DNA from: JAGWBJ01 sp964291465
GTDB taxonomy: Bacteria; Chloroflexota; Dehalococcoidia; Lucifugimonadales; JAGWBF01
Assembly: GCA_964291465.2 (NCBI GenBank)
Contig: OZ219928.1
Coordinates: 124,001 to 188,000 of the forward strand
DNA length: 64,000 nucleotides
Direction of reading: 5' to 3'
The notes beneath the pieces are model-generated. The model worked only from the letters and a program-made list of their open reading frames with translations, was not told the origin of the DNA and ran no database searches. Of this stretch, positions 17,108 through 25,261 are shown piece by piece; the stretch's first letter is position 1, and each line of letters opens with the position of its first letter. A program made the position numbers and the translations under genes.

Positions 17108-17518
17108 TCAAAGCGGTCGGCGCATGAAACAGTGGACCCCGCCGTAGGACTCAGGGTCGAGGGATTCAGGAGTGAGGTGGCTTATGTCTTCATCAGGACC
17201 GAGCTTGCTGCTCCATCCGCCATCGGGCAGCTGCACGGCGGCGTGTGTCCAATTACCCTGCCTGTCTGCGTATAGCGCAACCTTGCTGAAGCCCGGCTCG
17301 TTGCCGGCGTCGTCGCACAGCTCGTATCCCAGCCCGGCGAAGGCGTCTATCAGGCTCTGTATGGCAGGTGTACGGCTTGCGTGGTCGGGCCAGTAGTAAT
17401 CGGTATCTGCTACGTGACTCCACCAACGGTCGGTTTCTCCGACAGCGTAGGCGATGCAGTTGTAATCGCCGTTAGGTTCACTGGTGACCTGATACCCCTC
17501 CGCCGCCAGTTGGGGCAT
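17108..17518 (-). CDS. DUF7689-like hypothetical protein
   Basis: A 136-residue small protein with NCIAYAVGETDRWW (about residues 19-32), ALYADRQGNWTHAAVQLPDGGWSSKLG and YGGVHCFMRR. The Cys followed by a later Thr-His and Lys-Leu-Gly resembles a papain-like arrangement and the DUF7689 family. ATG 17518 is chosen because the family pattern starts there. It begins 8 bp past the stop of the upstream gene, so the two should be translationally coupled. Function unknown; a cysteine-peptidase-like or effector role is speculation. Confidence 0.6.
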   Translation of the reverse strand: MPQLAAEGYQVTSEPNGDYNCIAYAVGETDRWWSHVADTDYYWPDHASRTPAIQSLIDAFAGLGYELCDDAGNEPGFSKVALYADRQGNWTHAAVQLPDGGWSSKLGPDEDISHLTPESLDPESYGGVHCFMRRPL

Positions 17519-17525
17519 AGACTCG

Positions 17526-17864
17526 TCAATCCAATTTGCTGTTGGTCCCAAGCTCGTACCCTTGTTGGCGTCCCCAGTCCACCCAAGCCTGGGCCATCTC
17601 CTTGATGCGTCCCCGACTTTCCGGCGGCACAGGCCTGGCGCCGGTGATGGCGTTGAGGGCGACGAACCAGTGATCGGGCTTTTCGGCCAATCGTTGCAGC
17701 AGCCAAGGCACGGCAGGCTCACCCATGGCAATGATGCCCTGGTAGGCAGGGTGTTTGGTCATCTGCTCGACGTCGGCGCCGCGGGGACGGTCGCGCTCCC
17801 ACTCGTCGGCGAGCCTCTCGAAGGTTTCCTGGTCCGGCGCCGTTGCTATGTAGTGGTCTTCCAT
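17526..17864 (-). CDS. Hypothetical protein partnered with the DUF7689-like gene
   Basis: A 112-residue protein with MTKHPAYQGIIAMGEPAVPWLLQRL followed by HWFVALNAITGARPVP and AWVDWGRQQGY. The amphipathic repeats look like one or two HEAT-like helical pairs. ATG 17864 has AAGGG just before it. Proteins of this type are, as I recall, often encoded directly upstream of DUF7689-type proteins, as here. Function unknown. Confidence 0.62.
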   Translation of the reverse strand: MEDHYIATAPDQETFERLADEWERDRPRGADVEQMTKHPAYQGIIAMGEPAVPWLLQRLAEKPDHWFVALNAITGARPVPPESRGRIKEMAQAWVDWGRQQGYELGTNSKLD

Positions 17865-17925
17865 CCCTTATTCCCTCACCATACTATGCCTGTCTCTGTC
17901 CTTGGCACATGGGATTACCCCTCCC

Positions 17926-19410
17926 CTAGACCCCCTTCAGATCCAGGGTGCCGACCGCTCCCGTCTCCAGGTCCACGGTCCGGATGGCGTGGTTGTTGGT
18001 GTCCGCAACGAACACCCGGCCCGCGGCCACGCTCACCCCCGAGGGCTCGTGGAGCGCGGCCTGGGAGGCCTCGCCGTCCCGGTGGCCCGGCTCGCCGCTG
18101 CCCGCGAAGGTGATGACGCTGCGGGTGTTGGGGAACACGCGCTTGACCTTGTTGTTGTAGGTGTCGGCCACGTAGAGGACGCCGTCGTGGTGGTCTATGC
18201 CCTGGGGGTGCTGAAGGCGCACGTCGTCGCCGGCGCCGTCCACGTCGCCGAAGACGAAGAGGCCCTTGCCCACGATGGTGTCGACCCGGCCCCCGGGGCT
18301 CAGGTCGGCGGAGCGGATGGCGCTGGCCTCGCTGTCGGCGAAGTACAGCTTACGGCCGTCGGCGGTGATGCCGCTGGGCTGGTCCAGGGAGGCGCTGAGC
18401 AGGGCCCCGTCCACCGGCGCCTCCCGCCCGTTCCCGGCGTAGGGCCCGATGGTCCTGCCGCCCAGGTCCAGCGACCATATCTGGTGGATCCCCGCCATGG
18501 CGATGAACAGCACCCCCTCGTGGAGCCACAGGTCCCAGGGAGAGCTCAGGTCCGAGGTGCGGGGGTCGCCGCCCTGGCGGTATGCCCGGGCCTGGCGCCC
18601 CGTCCCCGCTATGGTGTCCACCCGGCCGGCCGCCAGGTCCACCCTGCGGACGGCGTGGTTCTCCGTGTCGGCGACGTACAGCGTATCGCCGTCCAGGGCC
18701 ACTCCCTGGGGGTGGTCGAAGCGGGCCTCGGAGAAGTCCCCGTCGGCCAGGCCCGCTTCTCCATGGCCTATGACCGCCCGGACGTCCCCGTCCAAAGTGG
18801 CCACGATGACCCGGTTGTGGTTGGAGTCGGAGATGACCAGCCGGTCCGAGGCCTCGTCGGCCAGCACCTTGCCCGGGAAGGACAGGGGCGAGCCCGCCTC
18901 CCGCTCCACGGCATGGGTCAGGGGGGAGCGGTCCAGGGCTCCCAGGCCGTCGAACTCCCGGACCATCTCCTGGATGATGGGGTCGAAGTCCTCGAAGGTG
19001 ATCTCACCCTCGTGCTTGCCGATCACCTTGCCCATGGGGTCCAGGAACATGAGTGTGGGCCAAGCCCGGCACCCGTACTGGCTCCACACCTGGAACTCGC
19101 TGTCGTTGACCACCGGGTGCTCCAGCTCGTAGCGCATGACCGCCTTGCGCAGGTTCTCGGTATCCTTCTCGGAGGTGAACTTGGCCGAGTGCACGCCGAC
19201 CACGGCCAGCTCGTCCCGGTACTTGCGTTCCAGTTTCCGCAACTGCGGAAATACGTGCATGCAGTTCACTCAACAGTAGGTCCAGAAGTCCAGGATGACG
19301 ATCTTGCCCCGCAGGTCCCGCAGGGAGAGGGGCCTGTCGGTGTTGAGCCAGTCCAGCCCCGGCGGAAAGTCGGGTGCCGAGGTCTTGCCCACGAAGGACT
19401 TCTTGGCCAT
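17926..19410 (-). CDS. Thioredoxin-like/NHL-repeat selenoprotein (in-frame TGA at codon 47)
   Basis: Predicted 494-residue protein with an N-terminal thioredoxin-like domain and a C-terminal NHL-repeat propeller, the layout of NHLRC2-type proteins. Translation from ATG 19410 (GGGGG upstream) reaches ILDFWTYC, meets TGA at 19272-19270, and continues in the same frame as VNCMHVFPQL with the rest of the domain and at least five NHL units (TLYVADTENHAVRRV, LYVADTYNNKVKRV, VFVADTNNHAIRTV). The family motif here is C-C-x-N-C, so TGA replaces the first redox cysteine, giving Sec47-V-N-Cys50 with Cys46 before it. A hairpin 18 nt after the TGA fits a bacterial SECIS. It could instead be a nonsense mutation or sequencing error, but the hairpin and the intact downstream frame favour selenocysteine. 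Substrate unknown; a redox role is likely. Confidence 0.8.
19234..19251 (-). promoter_or_regulatory. Bacterial SECIS-like hairpin
   Basis: On the minus strand TTTCCGCA and TGCGGAAA are perfect inverted arms around GT, giving a 7-bp stem with an A-G-U-U apical loop (or 8 bp with GU). It starts 18 nt after the TGA. Bacterial SECIS elements place the loop roughly 16-37 nt after the UGA with a G among the first two loop bases, as here. Confidence 0.72.
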
Positions 19411-19726
19411 GTGGATCCCCCTTCCGCAAGCGGCCGCGCTCGCTGGCCCTATTGTGCACCCTGCCACGCCGTCAGGCAAGCCAGCCCGCCCCCAGCCACG
19501 GCCTGACACGCCTCCCTTGACAGGCCCGAGGCCCGTTCCTCAAACTGGTCCCCGGAACGAATTCAATCGCGGCGCCCCGGCCGGCAAATGGGCCCCTCCA
19601 TGCCCATTCCGTGCCGGGCAGGTATACCCAAAAACCTGAACAGAGTGTATAATGTAATCTAATACTCCAACCAGATTTCCATTCGTTGCCGGGCGCAATT
19701 GTCCTAGGGTAGTACGGGGGGTGTAG
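19411..19726. other. Divergent intergenic region, selenoprotein / gyrB
   Basis: No gene seen. TATAAT at 19648-19653 on the plus strand is a good -10 element for gyrB, without a clear -35 hexamer. The selenoprotein's ribosome-binding site lies at the low-coordinate end. Confidence 0.5.
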
Positions 19727-21661
19727 ATGACGACGGAGTATACCGCGAAAGACATCCAGGTGCTGGAGGGCCTCGAGGCCGTGCGGCTGCGCCCGGGCAT
19801 GTACATCGGGAGCACCGACCAGCGCGGCCTCCACCACCTCATCTACGAGATCGTGGACAACAGCGTGGACGAGGCCATGGCCGGGTACTGCACCCGGGTG
19901 GAGATAAACATCGCGGAGGACGGCTCCGTACGGGTCTCCGACGACGGGCGGGGCATCCCCGTGGACATCCATCCCGCCACCGGCCGGTCGGCCCTGGAGA
20001 CGGTGATGACCACCCTGCACGCCGGCGGCAAGTTCGGCGGCGGCGCCTACAAGGTGTCGGGGGGCCTCCACGGCGTCGGCGCATCGGTGGTGAACGGCCT
20101 CTCCTCCCACATGAGGGTCGAGGTGCGCCGCAACGGGTCCATCTACCACCAGGAGTACAGCGAGGGGCTGCCCACCACCGACCTGGTCGAGCAGCACGTC
20201 CAGGGCAACGGGCCCCACCAGACGGGCACCACCATGGGGTTCGTCCCCGACCCCGGCATCTTCCCGGTGCTGGACTTCGACTTCGACACCATCGCCGCCC
20301 ATCTCAAGGTCATCGCCTACCTGAACAAGGGCCTGCACGTCCAGTTCCGCAGCCAGTGGCACGCCGAGGCCCGGGCCGGAGACATCCAGCGCTCCTACTA
20401 CTTCGACGGCGGCCTCTCCAGCCTGGTGCGCAGCGTCAACAGGCGCCGCAAGGTGCTCCAGGACAAGCCCTTCTACATGCTCAAGAACGTGGACGGCACC
20501 ATCGTCGAGGCGGCCATCCAGTACAACGACGGCTACAGCGAGTCGGTCCTCTCCTTCGCCAACTGCATCAGCACCGAGGAGGGGGGCACCCACCTGACGG
20601 GCTTTCGGTCGGCCCTGACCCGCGTCATAAACGACTACGGGCGCAAGCAGAAGCTCCTCCGCGACGACCAGGCCAACCTCTCCGGCGAGGACGTCCGGGA
20701 GGGGCTCACGGCGGTCATCAGCGTCAAGCTCACCGACCCCCAGTTCGAGGGCCAGACCAAGACCAAGCTGGGCAACACCGAGGTCAAGAGCATCGTCGAG
20801 TCGGTGCTCGGCGAGGCCCTGGGCGTGTACCTGGAGGAGCACCCCGCCGAGGCCAAGCGCATCGTCGACAACTGCGTCACCGCCCAGAAGGCCCGGGAAG
20901 CGGCACGCAAGGCCCGCGAGCTGGTCATACGCAAGAACGCCCTGGACGGCTCCTCCCTGCCGGGAAAGCTGGCCGACTGCTCCGAGCGCAACCCCGAGCT
21001 CTCCGAGGTGTACATCGTCGAGGGCGAGTCCGCCGGCGGCTCGGCCAAGATGGGCCGCGACAGGCGCTTCCAGGCCATCCTTCCCCTCAAGGGGAAGATC
21101 CTCAACGTGGAGCGCGTGCTCCGCCAGCCGGACAAGATCCTGGGCCACGAAGAGATCCGCGCCGTCATCGCCGCCCTGGGCACCGGCGAGGGAGAGGAGT
21201 TCAACGGCTCCAAGCTGCGCTACCACAAGGTCATTATCATGACCGACGCCGACGTGGACGGGTCCCACATCCGGACCCTCCTCCTCACCTTCTTCTTCCG
21301 CAGGATGCCCGATCTCATCGACGGAGGGCACCTGTACATCGCCCAGCCCCCCCTGTACCGGATCGCCGCCGGCAAGCAGGTCAACTACGCCTTCACCGAC
21401 GAGCACAAGGACCACCTGCTGGCATCGCTGAACGGCAGGCGGAGCGTCCAGGTCCAGCGGTACAAGGGCCTGGGAGAGATGAACCCGGACCAGCTCTGGG
21501 AGACCACCATGGACCCCGAGACCCGCTCCATGCTCCGGGTCACCGTGGAGGACGCCTGGGAGGCGGAGGACACCTTCACCAAGCTCATGGGCGACGAGGT
21601 TGCCCCCAGGAAGAGCTTCATCCAGGCCCACGCCCGGAGCGTCAAGGAGCTGGACGTCTAG
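19727..21661 (+). CDS. gyrB: DNA gyrase subunit B
   Basis: A complete 644-residue type IIA topoisomerase B subunit. The GHKL ATPase has EIVDNSVDEAMAG (Asn for Mg-ATP), DDGRGIPVD and GGKFGGGAYKVSGGLHGVGASVVN. The transducer domain contains QTKTKLGN. The TOPRIM domain has EVYIVEGESAGGSAKMGRDRRFQAILPLKGKILN and IIMTDADVDGSHIRTLLL, and the C-terminus has RYKGLGEMNPDQLWETTMDPETR. Length is usual for a GyrB without the extra insert. With GyrA it introduces negative supercoils. gyrA is not in the window, and dnaA lies 3.6 kb away on the other strand. The sequence is equally compatible with a ParE-like role, but the motif set fits GyrB. Confidence 0.96.
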   Translation: MTTEYTAKDIQVLEGLEAVRLRPGMYIGSTDQRGLHHLIYEIVDNSVDEAMAGYCTRVEINIAEDGSVRVSDDGRGIPVDIHPATGRSALETVMTTLHAGGKFGGGAYKVSGGLHGVGASVVNGLSSHMRVEVRRNGSIYHQEYSEGLPTTDLVEQHVQGNGPHQTGTTMGFVPDPGIFPVLDFDFDTIAAHLKVIAYLNKGLHVQFRSQWHAEARAGDIQRSYYFDGGLSSLVRSVNRRRKVLQDKPFYMLKNVDGTIVEAAIQYNDGYSESVLSFANCISTEEGGTHLTGFRSALTRVINDYGRKQKLLRDDQANLSGEDVREGLTAVISVKLTDPQFEGQTKTKLGNTEVKSIVESVLGEALGVYLEEHPAEAKRIVDNCVTAQKAREAARKARELVIRKNALDGSSLPGKLADCSERNPELSEVYIVEGESAGGSAKMGRDRRFQAILPLKGKILNVERVLRQPDKILGHEEIRAVIAALGTGEGEEFNGSKLRYHKVIIMTDADVDGSHIRTLLLTFFFRRMPDLIDGGHLYIAQPPLYRIAAGKQVNYAFTDEHKDHLLASLNGRRSVQVQRYKGLGEMNPDQLWETTMDPETRSMLRVTVEDAWEAEDTFTKLMGDEVAPRKSFIQAHARSVKELDV

Positions 21662-21751
21662 CCCCATCCCTCCCGGGCCTATTCCCGCCGGCCCGATTTT
21701 TACTCGAAAGAGACGCCTCCGGCGTCCATCCGAATCGAGGAGCCCTTCGCC

Positions 21752-22411
21752 ATGGACGAGAACCGCCCTGCGGACGACGCCCCGGGCACCGCTCTCTTCC
21801 CCCAGTTCCAGTCCCGCGTTTACGAGATGTTCGCCGCCGAGGTGGCGGGCCTGACCGAAGCCCAGCTCGACTTCGAGTCCGACCGTTGGGAGTGGGGCAG
21901 GTGGAGCATCAGGCGCAACGTGAGCCACGCCGCGTCGGGCGACTTCCGGTGGCTGATCCTGCGATGGGGCGAAGCACTGTTCCCGGGAGGCCTCCCCAGC
22001 CTGGGCGACCTTGATGACCCGGACATGTACAGCGGCCGGGTGCTGAGGGAGGACAGGTACTGGGCCATGGACGGCATTCTCGCCGTCCTGAGAAGGGGCC
22101 TGGACCTGTGCGTCTCCGTCCTCTCCAGGGAGACTGTGGCCTCCCTCAGGTCCAGGGAGATCACCACCGACAACACCCCCCAATGGAGGCTCTTCACCCA
22201 GGCCCATCCCACGGGGATGCGGCCAGATGCCGCGGACGACTCCGTGTGCCACATGACGCTGGAGGCCACCTTCAGGCACAGGTGGTTCGAGCACACGACC
22301 CACCTGTACAACGTGCAGCGTCTGAAGAGGGCCCAGGGGCTGGCCCCCGCCATCGAGATACCCAGGGAGGGCTACTGGGCGCTGCCGGGCTGGGACCGGA
22401 GCGAGCCCTAG
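21752..22411 (+). CDS. DinB-like four-helix-bundle protein
   Basis: A 219-residue protein resembling the DinB superfamily of metal-binding four-helix bundles. It has RWEWGRWSIRRNVSHAASGDFRWL in the first half and HRWFEHTTHLYNVQRLKR near the end, the usual positions for the family's histidines. Members include thiol transferases and stress proteins, but the substrate cannot be told. ATG 21752 lies 90 bp after gyrB on the same strand. Confidence 0.65.
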   Translation: MDENRPADDAPGTALFPQFQSRVYEMFAAEVAGLTEAQLDFESDRWEWGRWSIRRNVSHAASGDFRWLILRWGEALFPGGLPSLGDLDDPDMYSGRVLREDRYWAMDGILAVLRRGLDLCVSVLSRETVASLRSREITTDNTPQWRLFTQAHPTGMRPDAADDSVCHMTLEATFRHRWFEHTTHLYNVQRLKRAQGLAPAIEIPREGYWALPGWDRSEP

Positions 22412-22445
22412 GCCGGGCCGCCCCGCCCCACGGGAGGGACGGGTG

Positions 22446-23024
22446 TCAGCCCTCGACGGGCCTGACCTGCCCCTGGGGGTCCGCCACCAGGAGACACTCG
22501 AATTCGTAGCCCCTGATCCGCAGCTCGTCGCTGCCCCCCTGGCGGCGGTCCAGCACCGCGATGACCTTCACCACCTGGCAGTCCGCTTCCTCCGCCGCCT
22601 CGATGGCGTGGAACAGGGTGCCCCCCGTGGAGCACACGTCGTCCACGATGATCACCCTGCTGCCCGGGACCAGGGGCCCCTCGATCTGCTGCCGGGTGCC
22701 GTGGGACTTGGCGTCGCCCCGGACTATGAACGCGGGGACCGGGGTCCCCTCCATGTGGCTGGTCAGCGCCACCGCTGAGACCACTGGGTCCGCCCCCAGG
22801 GTCGGCCCGCCTATGGCGTCTACCCCGGCATCCAGGACCTTGGGCAGCAGGGCCTTGCCGATCAGGTAAGCGCCCTCGGGGTCCAGGCTGAGGAGCCGGC
22901 CGTCGAAGTAGTAGCGGCTCCGCTGCCCAGACGAGAGGATGAACTCGCCGTACTGCAATGCTCCCTTTTCCAGGGCCCGCTCCAACAACCGCTCGACGGT
23001 GTTCACCACCTCACGCCTCCTCAC
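22446..23024 (-). CDS. pyrE: Orotate phosphoribosyltransferase
   Basis: A 192-residue enzyme that converts orotate and PRPP to OMP in pyrimidine synthesis. Features are GEFILSSGQRSRYYFDGR near the start, GPTLGADPVVSAVAL, FIVRGDAKSHGTRQQIEG (mobile loop with catalytic Lys), and the PRPP motif VIIVDDVCSTGGT. ATG 23024 overlaps the end of nadD by 14 bp, showing an obg-nadD-pyrE transcription unit. No other pyr gene is nearby. Confidence 0.92.
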   Translation of the reverse strand: MRRREVVNTVERLLERALEKGALQYGEFILSSGQRSRYYFDGRLLSLDPEGAYLIGKALLPKVLDAGVDAIGGPTLGADPVVSAVALTSHMEGTPVPAFIVRGDAKSHGTRQQIEGPLVPGSRVIIVDDVCSTGGTLFHAIEAAEEADCQVVKVIAVLDRRQGGSDELRIRGYEFECLLVADPQGQVRPVEG

Positions 23025-23619
23025 GATATAGACCGTACCGCTCGATGTACCTCGCCACCGCCTCGGGGACCATGTACCGGATGGAGCGCCCCTTGGCGGC
23101 CCGCCGGCGTATGTCAGTGCTGCTGACTCCCACGGCCGGCCCCTCTAGGAACACCGTCCCGGCCGGGGCCCCGGCGCTCGACGACTCCAGCCCGCCGGCC
23201 TCCCGGGCGTCGTATCCGACCCGGGGGGCCACCACCAGGCTGCACAGCTCCAGCATGCGGGCGGGGTCCCTCCACTCGTGCAGGTCCTTCAGGAGGTCGG
23301 CCCCCAGGATGAAGTACAGGTCGTCATCCTTGTGGCCCCCGGCCTTGAGCGCCTCCAGCGTGTCCACCGTGTAGCTGGGGCCGTCCCTGTCCACCTCCAG
23401 CGCGCTGGCGCGGAAGAAGGGGTTGGAGCCGATGGCGAGGCGCACCATGTTCAGGCGGTGCGCCCCGGACGCCATGACCCCGTCGGGCTTCATCCAGGGC
23501 TGTCCAGCGGGTATGAACACCACCTCTTCCAGGCCCAGGGCCTGCCGGGCTTCCTCGGCCACCAGGAGGTGGCCGACGTGTATGGGGTCCATCGTCCCGC
23601 CCATGAGGCCCAACCGCAC
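23011..23619 (-). CDS. nadD: Nicotinate-nucleotide adenylyltransferase
   Basis: A 202-residue enzyme that joins nicotinate mononucleotide and ATP to form deamido-NAD. The N-terminal nucleotidyltransferase motif is GLMGGTMDPIHVGHL (G-G-x-F/M-D-P-x-H-x-G-H), with FIPAGQPWMKP, DLYFILGADLLKDLHEW and the C-terminal VSSTDIRRRAAKG. GTG 23619 starts 2 bp after the obg stop. The obg-nadD order is common in bacteria. Confidence 0.93.
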   Translation of the reverse strand: MRLGLMGGTMDPIHVGHLLVAEEARQALGLEEVVFIPAGQPWMKPDGVMASGAHRLNMVRLAIGSNPFFRASALEVDRDGPSYTVDTLEALKAGGHKDDDLYFILGADLLKDLHEWRDPARMLELCSLVVAPRVGYDAREAGGLESSSAGAPAGTVFLEGPAVGVSSTDIRRRAAKGRSIRYMVPEAVARYIERYGLYREEA

Positions 23620-23621
23620 GG

Positions 23622-24890
23622 TCAGTACCACTCCAGGTCGACTCCGCCCAGCCGCACGGTGTCCCCGGCCTCCACTCCCTGGGCCTCCAGCTCCGCCACG
23701 GCGCCCATCCGTTGCAGCAGCCTCCATATCTGGAGGATGGCCCGGTCGTCCCGCATGTTCGCCATGGGGACCAGCCGCTCCACCGCCGGCGCATCCACGA
23801 CGTACACGCCGTCCTGCCAGGTCACGCTGAACGCCTCCTCCGACCGCCGTCTCGGCTTCTCCGCCGCCATATCCATGGGAGGGCGCGGCTCCGGGGGCGG
23901 AGCCGGCATCGCCTGCAGCATCTCCAGCGCCTTCCCGAGGACGGCGTCCACACCCTCGCCGGTGGCCGCGGAGGCGAAGAACACTGGTCGGCCTGTGCCC
24001 TCGAAGGCACGCCTGTACTCCGGCATGCGCTCCCTCACCTCCGGTATGTCCACCTTGTTCACCACTATCATCTGCGGCTTGTCCGCTAGGCCGTGGCCGA
24101 AAGACACCAGCTCCTGGTCCACCAGGTCCAGCTCCGCCGCCGGGTCCGGCGTCATGCCATCCACCATGTGCAGCAGCAGCCGGGACCTCTCGGCGTGCCT
24201 CAGGAACTCCAGCCCCAGCCCCTTGCCGGTGTGCGCCCCCTCGATGAGCCCGGGCACCTCCATCATGACGAAGGTCTCGCCTCGAGTGTCCACAACCCCC
24301 AGCACCGGGTCCTTCGTCGTGAAGGGGTACGGGGCGATCTTGGGACGCGCCGCCGAGCTGGTCGCCAGCAGCGTCGACTTCCCCGAGTTGGGCACCCCCA
24401 CGACCCCGACGTCGGCCAGCAGCTTCAGCTCCATCAGGAGGACCGCCTTCTCTCCCTGCCCGCCCTTCTCCGCCAGCACGGGCTCCTGCTGGGAAGGCGT
24501 GGAAAACCGGCAGTTGCCCAGACCGCCGTCACCGCCCCGGGCAACCACCAGGGACCCGTCGTCCACGATGTCCGCAACCAACGACTTCTCGCCGCCGGCC
24601 AGCCGCCAGACCATCGTCCCCAGGGGGACCGACACCACCACGTCCTCAGCATTGGCCCCGCGTTTCCGCGCGCCTCGCCCGTGGCTCCCGCGCTTCGCCC
24701 GCCATGTGGTGTGGTAGTGGAGGTGCAGGAGGGTGTTCAGGGAGGGGTCCCCCCGGACCACGATATCGCCGCCGCGTCCCCCATCTCCGCCGTCGGGGCC
24801 ACCCTTGGGCACGTACTTCTCCCTGCGGAAGCTGATGCACCCGTTTCCTCCATCACCGGCCTTCACGTATATCTTTGCTATATCAAACAA
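23622..24890 (-). CDS. obg: GTPase Obg
   Basis: A 422-residue ribosome-assembly GTPase. The Obg fold is glycine-rich (KAGDGGNGCISFRREKYVPKGGPDGGDGGRGG, residues 10-41). The G domain has P-loop GVPNSGKST (165-173), switch I around KIAPYPFTTKDPVLGVV and the G4 motif VNKVDI. The C-terminal domain (about 350-422) is the Obg/CgtA type. Odd points: the start is TTG 24890 (an in-frame stop lies two codons upstream, so no longer start is possible), and the G3 motif reads EVPG rather than DxPG, replacing the usual Mg-binding Asp by Glu211. It is first of obg-nadD-pyrE. Confidence 0.93.
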   Translation of the reverse strand: MFDIAKIYVKAGDGGNGCISFRREKYVPKGGPDGGDGGRGGDIVVRGDPSLNTLLHLHYHTTWRAKRGSHGRGARKRGANAEDVVVSVPLGTMVWRLAGGEKSLVADIVDDGSLVVARGGDGGLGNCRFSTPSQQEPVLAEKGGQGEKAVLLMELKLLADVGVVGVPNSGKSTLLATSSAARPKIAPYPFTTKDPVLGVVDTRGETFVMMEVPGLIEGAHTGKGLGLEFLRHAERSRLLLHMVDGMTPDPAAELDLVDQELVSFGHGLADKPQMIVVNKVDIPEVRERMPEYRRAFEGTGRPVFFASAATGEGVDAVLGKALEMLQAMPAPPPEPRPPMDMAAEKPRRRSEEAFSVTWQDGVYVVDAPAVERLVPMANMRDDRAILQIWRLLQRMGAVAELEAQGVEAGDTVRLGGVDLEWY

Positions 24891-25261
24891 CGTCTAGGCT
24901 TCTTTGTAGTAGATTATATCCGTGGTAGTCATAATGACGTAGCTATTGGAGGCGGTGTGCCTGCTCGCTGTGTCGGCTGTTCGTCCGGTTTCATGTCAAT
25001 TCTATCATGGGGAGTGGAGGCAGTTGGCCAGCGCCGTCGATATCAGGCGTGGACGCCTGCCGTCGACACTGGGCACGGGCTGCTGACATCCGTCTACGGT
25101 CTGTCTAGCAAGAAGTGACATACCTACGTTGACAGGTCCGAGTCTCCTTCTTCACACTGACAAGGGCCGCTGGCAGGCGTGACTTGGGTGAGGCGCACGT
25201 CCGTGGTGGAATTGTCCCGCAATTGTTCCTCCGGAGGAACAATTGCCGCGGCGGCAACGGG
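24891..25261. other. Intergenic region between dnaA and obg
   Basis: No gene seen. It holds a -10 for obg (TATAAT on the minus strand at 24913-24918, leader about 20 nt) and a 28-bp palindrome after dnaA. The middle is AT-richer than the surroundings. Confidence 0.55.
25219..25246. repeat. 28-bp perfect palindrome downstream of dnaA
   Basis: GCAATTGTTCCTCC is followed directly by its exact reverse complement. It lies 15 bp beyond the dnaA stop. It could form a strong stem as a terminator, although no T-run follows on either strand, or it could be a dimeric protein-binding site. Confidence 0.65.

Noticed and set aside
19472..22303. 943-codon open frame on the minus strand opposite gyrB
   Set aside because: Composition-driven shadow (Val/Gly/Leu-rich, no motifs); gyrB on the plus strand is unambiguous.
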